Source of the DNA: Neoceratodus forsteri
Lineage: Eukaryota; Chordata; Ceratodontiformes; Ceratodontidae
DNA length: 64,000 bases
Assembly (NCBI GenBank): GCA_016271365.2
Contig: CM028129.1
Coordinates: 460,488,501 to 460,552,500, forward strand
Reading direction: 5' to 3'
Numbering within the stretch: position 1 is the first letter of the stretch; each line of letters opens with the position of its first letter. Below, one piece after another: positions 57,531 to 64,000 of this stretch. The translations under genes were made by a program, and so were the position numbers. The notes under the pieces were generated by a model. The model saw only the letters and a program-made list of their open reading frames with translations. It was not told the DNA's origin and did not search any database.

Positions 57531-57822
57531 TCAACCTAATGTTGGGGTCCCTCCCCGTTTCTTGCCCATAGCCTTGACAATGTCTGTTGAACTGCTTCCC
57601 CCCTTTCTTTTTTTTATATGATTGTTATTTACTACATGCAATGTTATCCCATAAACCACTGTTATATTATGTTCTTTTTGTTATCTGTATTGCTCCTGTA
57701 TGTTACCACTGTTGTATCTCACACTGTAACCATGTCTACCCTCCCTGTGATGAGGTGCCTTTGTAAATGAGTCCCTGATTCAAAGGTTGTAAATCCAACT
57801 TTCAAAATAAATAAAATAAAAA

Positions 57823-58195
57823 ACATCATATTTTTCTGTGGAAAATTATTCCACAATAACGTGTGGAAAATATTGAGATTCACTGAATAATATTATGCAG
57901 AACAGTGTTTATTTAGCAGAAAATCATTCTGCAATTATTTTCTGCCTTGGAATTCCACCATTCTGTTTCTGGTGAAATTCAGCAGAATTTGGGGGGAATT
58001 TTGTTCCACCAGAATTTGAGAATTCCGCACAGCATTACTAAACAAGCATTTGTCAATGCCGAACGTTCTCTTGCAGGTATTTGCAGTGGTGTTTGGTACT
58101 GGTACTGGCTTCAGAGGAGCGAGGAGGCAGCAGTGAGAGTGGCTGGTGCTGCTTGGCAGAAGCTACACTGTAAATGCAGGAAGGAGCTGTAGAGG
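57823..58195. repeat. Cluster of short inverted repeats
   Basis: gtggaaaattattccac (57,838), gcagaaaatcattctgc (57,917) and tggaattccaccattctg facing cagaatttgagaattcc (57,950-58,025) are nested small palindromes. It may be a MITE remnant. No gene. Confidence 0.5.
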
Positions 58196-59325
58196 ACTAG
58201 TCTGGTCCCAGGACTGATCCCAGCGGTACCTCGCTTGTCACTCCCCTCTCCCCAGATTTGATCCCATTTACCACCACCATCTGCCATGCTTGCTCGCCAC
58301 CTCTTATGGCACACTATTATATGTGACCACCACCCTCTCTGTGAAGAAAACTGTTCTCACATTTCCTCTTAATCTACACTCGTCCAATTTCATAACATGT
58401 CCCCTCATTCTTGTACTCCTTCTACGTTGGAAGTTGTCAGCCCTTGCACCTTGTTTATACCCTTGAGGTACTTGAATGGGTCTATCATGTCCCCCAGCTC
58501 CCTCCTTTCCTCCAGTGAGTACATATGGAGGTCATTTAATCTTTCCTGATACGTTCTGTGTTGCAAGCCATGTACCATATTGGTTGGTCTTCTGTGGACC
58601 GCCTCCACCCTGTCAATGTCCTTGCGGGGTTGTAGCCTCCAGAACTGCACATAGTACTATAGGTGAGTCCTCACTAGTGCATTATACAATGGCATTCCAC
58701 CTCACACCTTCTGCTAGTGCTATCTCTGCCTATGCACCCCAGTATGCCACTGGTCCTCCTTACAACATGTGTGCTCTGTTTTGACACCTTTAGGTCATCA
58801 GAACTGATACCTGCTAGGTCCCTCTCTTCCCTCCCCTCCCCAATCCTGTAGCTCTTCCCATGGCTCCCTCTTCCCAGGTGTATTATTTTGTGCTTCTTTC
58901 CATTGAACCTCAGTTGCCACTCCTTAGACCATTTTTCAAGCTTCTCCATGTCCCTGCTCATTTTCTCCACCCCTTCTGGAGTATTCGCTCTGATATAGAT
59001 GTTGGTGTCATCTGCAAACAGGCAGACCTTTCCTTCTAGCCCTTCTGCAATGTCTGTAATGAAGACATTGAACAGAACTGGTCCCAGGACTGATCCCTGA
59101 GGTACCTGATGGTCACCCCCCTATCCCCAGATTGGATCCCATTACCACCACCCCCTGACTCCTGTCTGTCATCCAGTTTCTAACCCAGTTTATCAGCTTG
59201 TGTCCTATGGCCAGACCACCCATCTTGTCAATCAGCCTTCTATGCTGGACAGTGTTGAAGGCTTTGCTGAAATCAAGGTAGATAATTTCCACTGCCCTTC
59301 CCTGATTTACTTCCTTAATGAGGCA
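58196..59325 (-). mobile_element. CR1-5: rearranged CR1 fragment, minus strand
   Basis: 58,317-59,325 follows CR1 order on the minus strand: RT with LFADDTN-like box (about 59,015), 58,970-58,674 (MSRDMEKLEKWSKEWQLRFN; SDDLKVSKQSTHVVRR) and 58,650-58,405 (FWRLQPRKDIDRVEAVHRR; RRELGDMIDPFKYLKG). The piece 58,196-58,290 (ggtcccaggactgatcccag) repeats the sequence at 59,077-59,160 out of order. The 3' tail is absent. Confidence 0.82.
58405..58970 (-). pseudogene. CR1-5 ORF2 C-terminal pieces
   Basis: Two frames: 58,674-58,970 with KWSKEWQLRFNGKKHKIIHL, and 58,405-58,650 with MQFWRLQPRKDIDRVEAV and NDLHMYSLEERRELGDMI. CR1 blocks 6-9 with a frameshift between them. Confidence 0.83.
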
Positions 59326-59725
59326 TTAGGGTTTCCAACCCTAATGCTCAACTCCCACCCTGCAGAGACTGACAGGTGTTGAGGGTGTGCTTTTGGGTCA
59401 TCAGCCATATGCTCACATCATTCCACCCCCACCCTGCAAACACTGACAGACATTGTAGCGTGCCTTGAGGTCTTCGGCCCTAATGCTCACCCAAATTCCA
59501 TAAGGAAATAAGCTGAGATGGGTGCAGTATAGATAAATTGGTTGAACATTAGGGAGGAAGACCCCAAGGCACACCCTAACACCTGTCACTGTCTGCAGGG
59601 TGGTGGGGTTGGAATGGTATGAGCATTATGGCTGATGACCCCAAGGCACACCCCCGATGCATGTCAGTCTCTGTAGGGTGGGAGGTGAGATGTTACATTT
59701 GGAAACCCTAACTCCCTGGGAGTTT
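59325..59725 (-). repeat. P-core repeat, copy 4
   Basis: Inverted relative to copy 1: ccaccctgcagagactgaca, then tgtagcgtgccttgaggtc, then ccataaggaaataagctgag, ending cacccccgatgcatgtcag. It starts gcattagggtttccaacccta, a small inverted repeat. Confidence 0.8.
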
Positions 59726-59729
59726 GTTG

Positions 59730-59973
59730 GCATTTTCACTTCAGATTGTCAACATTGGCTTTTTGGGACCCCACCTCATGAACAGTGGCACCATCATTTC
59801 ATTACTCAATCCCGAAAGGTGATTTTGCACAGCGACTGTGCCATTCTGTGCCACAGGTGTGAAAACACATTTCAGGTAGGATATGAAAAATGACAGCTGT
59901 ACTGTTCATGAGGTGGTGTAGAAAAATGACTATGTTGAAAATTTGGAGTGAAACTATTGGAAATTACCAAAGT

Positions 59974-60006
<33 letters not shown>

Positions 60007-60625
60007 GAAAATGTTAATGAACCTGCATAACATGGCCATTTTAAGGAATTTTTGCACCAAATTTTAAGCATGGGCTTTTTGGCACCCCACATCATGAACA
60101 CTGGCACTGTTGTTTCTTTAATTGGTCCTGAAAGATGATTTCACACAGTGACTGAGCAATCCAGAACCAGAGGAGTGAAAACACATTTCAGGCAGGATGT
60201 GAAAATGACAACTGTACCGTTTATGAGATGATGTGATAAAATGTGCATGATGAGACTTAAGTGAAAATATTAAAAATTGGCAGAGTTATGCACCTGCGTA
60301 GGAATAGTGCAATGCACACACGTACTACAGCCATTATTTTGGAATTTTTCCACCAAATTTTTAACGTGGCCTTTTTAAGACCCCACCTTATGAGCAGTGA
60401 CACTGTGATTTTATTAATCCATCCCAACAGTTGATTTTGCACAGTGGCCATGCCATTGTGCACCACAGGTGCAAAAACATGTTTTGGGCAGGATGTGAAA
60501 AATGACAATTGTAGTGTTCATGAAGTACTGTGAAAAAATGGCAATGTTGAAACTCTGGAGTGAAAATGTTAAAAATTGGTGAAGATACGAATGTGTGTAG
60601 AAACTGCGCAGTGCATGGTTGTAAT
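59730..60625 (-). repeat. S292 array, three units
   Basis: The gttcatg-like word stands at 59,904, 60,219, 60,516 and 60,794 (spacing 315, 297, 278). Units contain aaggtgattttgcacagcg, ccacaggtgtgaaaacaca and gacagctgtactgttcatg. Inverted relative to the array at 376-2,220. A (gt)n run at 59,976-60,004 lies inside one unit. Confidence 0.85.
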
Positions 60626-60871
60626 GCAGTCATTTTTGTGATTTTTTTGCACCATATTTTCAACATGGGCTTTTTGGGGCCTCCCTTCATGAGCACTGGC
60701 ACAGACATTTTGTTACTTGGTCCTGAAAGGTGATTCAGTGCAGTGGCCGCAAACTCACCTTTTGGGACTGAGTAATGAGACGACAATGCCAGTGTTCATG
60801 TGGTGGGGTCCCAGGAACCCCATGTTAACAATTTGGGGTCAAAATTTCTAGAAATGTCTGCGATATCAACA
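60626..60871. repeat. Palindrome capping the right S292 array
   Basis: ttttcaacatgggctttttgg (60,657) faces cccaggaaccccatgttaac (60,815-60,834); inner arms cttcatgagcactggcac and tgccagtgttcatgtgg. The centre is near 60,748. The counterpart of 231-431. Confidence 0.85.
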
Positions 60872-60944
60872 TAAGTTGAAAACCCTATTGACCGCAATTA
60901 TACAACGCTTACCTTGATTCCTCAGTTAGCAGTTCAGCTTTGAA
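60872..60944 (+). repeat. Terminal module matching the window start
   Basis: Reads acataagttgaaaaccctat, then aattatacaacgcttacc, then ttcctcagttagcagttcag, then ctttgaa. It aligns with the reverse complement of about 138-225. It stops where the L2-3 tail begins. Confidence 0.78.
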
Positions 60945-61133
60945 TAATAATAATAATAATAATAAAACTTTATTTATTTAGCGCCTTTCAAGTACCAAGG
61001 CACTGTACAAATGAATCATAAAATCAGAATATACATATAAAATCAACAATTCATAACAGCATCAGACCACAAAAGCCTTGTTCCACAAAAAAGTCTTAAA
61101 ATCCCGCTTAAAGGCTTCCACAGTCGTGCATTC

Positions 61134-61679
61134 TCAAAGCCAGCCAGGCAGAGAGTTCCAGAGGGTTGGGGCCATGAACCCAAAGGCCCTAGCCCCAGAA
61201 GATTTCAATATAACCTTCGGAACCTCTAGCAACCCCTCGTCAGCTGAACGGAGCTGTCGCACGGGGCAGTAAGGAATCAGAAGCTCTTTCAAGTAGTCAG
61301 GGCCAAGTCCATGCAGGGCTTTGAAGGTCAAAAGACCTACTTTAAAGGTGATCCACCACTGTATAGGCAGCCAGTGCAGATCGCGCAGCACAGGGTTAAT
61401 ATGTGTCCTTCTAGTCACCCCTGTCATTAACCTTGCAGCAGTGTTCTGCACTAGTTGCAAGCGGCGGATATCAACCCCAGGAAGCCCCAAGTAAAGGGAA
61501 TTACAATAGTCAAGGTGAGATGTCACAAAAGCATGGACCAACATGGGTAAATCGTTGGACGGAACAAGGTGTTTCATCCTGGCGATGTTCCTAAGATGGT
61601 AGAATGCGGACTTAACGACTGCTGACACCTGATGACGAAGAGTCAGCCCATCGTCAAGTACCTCTCCCAGGTTATGCAC
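61134..61679 (-). pseudogene. L2-3 C-terminal domain
   Basis: 181 open residues: LGEVLDDGLTLRHQVSAVVK, then FVTSHLDYCNSLYLGLPG, then LQLVQNTAARLMTGVTRRTH, LRDLHWLPIQWWITFKVGLL, LRSADEGLLEVPKV and ARAFGFMAPTLWNSLPGWL. These are the standard blocks of the L2-clade C-terminus. Confidence 0.9.
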
Positions 61680-61696
61680 CTGTTCAGAGGTAAGGA

Positions 61697-62821
61697 TCAG
61701 ATCCCCCCCAGCAATACGCCAGAGGGCTGACTGGACCCCAACCCCGCTGTCCCACGACCAGGGTCCACGACCAAAACCTCAGTCTTACCGGCGTTCAACT
61801 TTAACCAGCTCACATTCATCCAGTCCTGGATTTCAGCGAAGCAGCTATTAAATACCGAGAGAGCACTAACCTGGTAGGGTGTAAAAGACAGGTAGAGCTG
61901 GGTATCATCAGCATAGCAGTGAAACCTCAGCCCATACCTTCTTACAATGTCTCTGAGGGGCAGCATATACACTGCAAACAACATGGGAGAGCACGAACCC
62001 TGGGGACTCACATTGCAGAGGGAAAGGTCAGAGGAAAAATTCCCCCGACACAACTCTCTGCGTTCTCCCAGATAGAAAAGATGAAAACCATCTGAACACT
62101 GTACAAGACAGTCCACAGATGGACTCCAGACGTTCGAGCAAAACCCCATGGTCTACAGTGTCAAAGGCTGAAGAGAGATCAAGGAGGACCAAGATAGAGC
62201 GGTTCCTCTGATCTCTCGCCATCAAGAGATCATTAAGCACCCGAACCAGAGCAGTCTCGGTACTATGCCTCTTACGAAAACCAGACTGGAGAGGTTCATA
62301 GATATTATGGATGGTCAAATGGTCCTCCAGCTGGTTTGCCACTACCTTCTCAACAACCTTCCCAATAAAGGGAAGGTTAGAGATCAGTCTGTAGTTGGAA
62401 AAACATCTGGGTCCAAAGAAGCCTTCTTCAAAAGGGGAGTCACCACAGCTTCCTTTAGGGAGCAAGGAAACTCACCCAATTCTAGGGAGCACCAGATTAT
62501 TTGAACCAGAAATGGGTCGACGATCTCAACACAACCCAAGATTAGGGAGGTAGGGCCCGGATCTAAACTACAGCACGTAGGGCGCATCCCCTGGATGATC
62601 TGCATAATATCACTGAACGTCGGCAGGTCAAAGGAACACCAGAAGACAGAGGATTCCTTGACCAAACGCCGACCAAAAGCTTCCCCCTTAGAGTGTGTTG
62701 GACAGGTCTCGGATCTGATGTCGGCAACCTTATTGGCAAAGAATTTAGCGATCTCATCACACTCCTTTTGTGAAAAGGCTCGACAGAGCTGGAGGCAGGC
62801 TGGGTTGCACAGCCTGTCCAC
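61697..62821 (-). pseudogene. L2-3 linker and RT
   Basis: 62,821-62,384 has FANKVADIRSE and ELGEFPCSLKEAVVTPLLKK. 62,465-62,028 has NYRLISNLPFIGKVVEKVVA, QSGFRKRHSTETALVRVLND and VLLDLSSAFDTVDHGVLLER. 62,149-61,697 has NVSPQGSCSPMLFAVYMLPL and LRFHCYADDTQLYLSF (catalytic YADD), then WLKLNAGKTEVLVV. Overlapping frames show at least two frameshifts. Confidence 0.9.
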
Positions 62822-62917
62822 AGTTCTGAAGAGCTGAGCTGGTCGATTCTGAGTGACAGAGATCTCCCTGGACAGGAATTCTGCCTTCTTATGGGAGATC
62901 TCTGATTGGTAGAGCCG

Positions 62918-63996
62918 TTAATGCTCCTCCAAACTAAGGCGGTCGGCATCCAGAGCAGACTTCCTCCAACGACGCTCCAACCGTCGTCCCACACATCGCA
63001 ACTCCCTCAAGGACCCATCAAACCATGGGCCCCGAGGACGAAGAGAGAGGGGACGAACACGGACAGGAGCAATTGAGTCCAGGGTCAAGGAAATGGCCTG
63101 GTTATAAGCCAAGACCATAGCCTCTGGACCCAAGCTGGCAGTCAGAAACTCTGAGAGGTTCAACACCACTATCAGGTCTTCAGGGCACACATCCCGTAAA
63201 GGGCGGTATCGAACCATCTCCAGAGGGGCAGACCTACGAAGGGGAGCACAAAAATTGAAGCTCACGGTGTAGTGGTCGGACCAACTGACAGGTTCCACCA
63301 CCAAATCAGAGGCCTCAATCCCCCGGAGAAAAACTAAATCCAAGGAGTGACTGTGATTATGCGTGGCCAAAGAAACAATCTGTGTAAGGCCCAGTGATGT
63401 CATCAACTGGAGGAAGTGCTGACCAAAATCAGAAAGTTCATCATTGACCCAGGTATTGAAGTCACCCAGAACCATCAGTCTGGGTGACTCCAACGCCATA
63501 TCGGTGACAAAGTCTGCCACTTCCTGCAAGAATTGTCTCTCATCTCCTGGTGGACGGTAGACGAGGGCTATCCTGCAACCCACACCAGCCATGACGGTAC
63601 ACTCAAAGGATTCAGCTTCCTCAGCTGGTACACCAGTGAGCCCCAAGCTGGTCTTAAAACAGACCACTACTCCCCCCCCCCACGATCCAATCTCTTGCAG
63701 TGAATCACCGAGTACCCAGCTGGAACAGTCGCCTCTAAAATAGGGCCGGCATTTCCATCCAGCCAGGTCTCGGTGATGCAAGCCAGATCTGCTGTCTCAA
63801 CAAAATCAGAAATAATAGCTGATTTGTTTTTAACAGATCTGGCATTGCACAACACTGCCCAAGTTGGACAGGGATCTGAAGCCGTCCCAACTACTTGCCC
63901 ATCCAAATAGGAGGAGCCCTTGGGTATGGAGATTAGGCATGGAAAACCACGTTCCAGGCTCCATTTCACCTCAGGGCTTCTTCTGGGCTTAACCAC
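62918..63996 (-). pseudogene. L2-3 endonuclease
   Basis: 63,996-63,667 has VLCNARSVKNKSAIISDFVE and LACITETWLDGNAGP (N and ETW blocks), 63,781-62,918 has GWGGGVVVCFKTSL-like GGG, ALVYRPPGDERQFL, RLMVLGDFNTWVNDE, THNHSHSLDLVFLRG and PVSWSDHYTVSF (catalytic SDH). A single frameshift near 63,690, at a run of C, separates the two. All main endonuclease blocks are present. Confidence 0.9.
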
Positions 63997-64000
63997 CCCT

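Larger units (their letters stand above)
54936..57822 (+). mobile_element. L2-2: L2/Rex-like LINE, plus strand
   Basis: Starts within the endonuclease and runs through linker, RT and C-terminal domain to a 3' end in aataaataaaataaaaaac at 57,822. It is GC-richer than its surroundings. Related to L2-1 in RT (ISILPSFSKALEK; EQHGF-GHSTT) but with a different 3' UTR. Frameshifts and a mutated catalytic box make it inactive. Confidence 0.88.
60945..64000 (-). mobile_element. L2-3: L2-clade LINE, minus strand, continues past the window
   Basis: The 3' end is at 60,945 with an (aat)n run and gcgctaaataaataaag on the minus strand, the usual L2 3' end. From 5' to 3': endonuclease (63,996-62,918), linker (62,821-62,384), RT (62,465-61,697) and the C-terminal domain (61,679-61,134). 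The YADD box is intact. Only a few frameshifts are visible, so it is the best-preserved LINE here. The 5' end lies beyond 64,000. Confidence 0.9.

Overview
The window is eukaryotic intergenic or intronic DNA, most likely from a vertebrate with a large, transposon-rich genome. The basis is the mix of CR1/L3-type, L2-type and L1/Tx1-type non-LTR retrotransposons, tRNA-derived SINEs, foldback DNA elements, a solo LTR and many microsatellites. An amphibian, lungfish or cartilaginous fish would fit; the species cannot be fixed from the sequence. There is no bacterial-style gene organisation, and nearly every long ORF is a decayed piece of endonuclease or reverse transcriptase (RT). The only candidate for non-transposon coding sequence is one 65-base exon-like segment at 91-155, minus strand. 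Labels such as LINE-H, S292, CR1-1 or P-core are local names used only here.

Layout. 91-2,600: exon-like module, a near-perfect 200-bp palindrome, a tandem array of a 292-bp satellite (S292), and a 380-bp core repeat (P-core). About 4,100-17,380: one decayed non-LTR element (LINE-H, plus strand). It is split by a 3.8-kb CR1 copy (7,104-10,900, minus) and by a 2.6-kb TA-flanked insert (13,851-16,434) that carries a 115-bp minisatellite and a palindromic MITE. 17,445-19,010: satellite units and a 220-bp tandem repeat containing a tRNA-like domain. 19,240-21,280: L1/Tx1-like ORF1 remains followed by a 298-bp duplication. 22,528-23,230: CR1 fragment.

23,480-38,910: a large inverted duplication with a 4.3-kb spacer. 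A 215-bp stretch compared by eye is about 95 per cent identical between the arms. The arms share P-core, S292 and a SINE. Each arm also carries private insertions: an L2 tail on the left; on the right a second SINE, a hairpin element, a 220-bp duplication, and an L2 LINE that itself holds a 710-bp solo LTR. The spacer contains a 1.5-kb foldback element built on inverted arrays of 68-bp units.

39,306-41,945: CR1 (minus). 42,000-42,700: minisatellite-like block. 42,700-48,600: mostly unassigned. 48,600-51,433: CR1 (plus). 52,545-54,935: CA/TG-rich block, possibly a decayed DNA transposon. 54,936-57,822: L2-like element (plus). 58,196-59,325: rearranged CR1 (minus). 59,325-60,944: P-core, S292 and terminal module again, inverted relative to the window start. 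60,945-64,000: L2 element (minus) running off the window.

The parts do not form a working pathway. What the window records is a history of nested insertions and inversions. The most distinctive pattern is that the S292/P-core family recurs as inverted pairs at two scales: bracketing 61 kb of the window, and inside the 15-kb inverted duplication.
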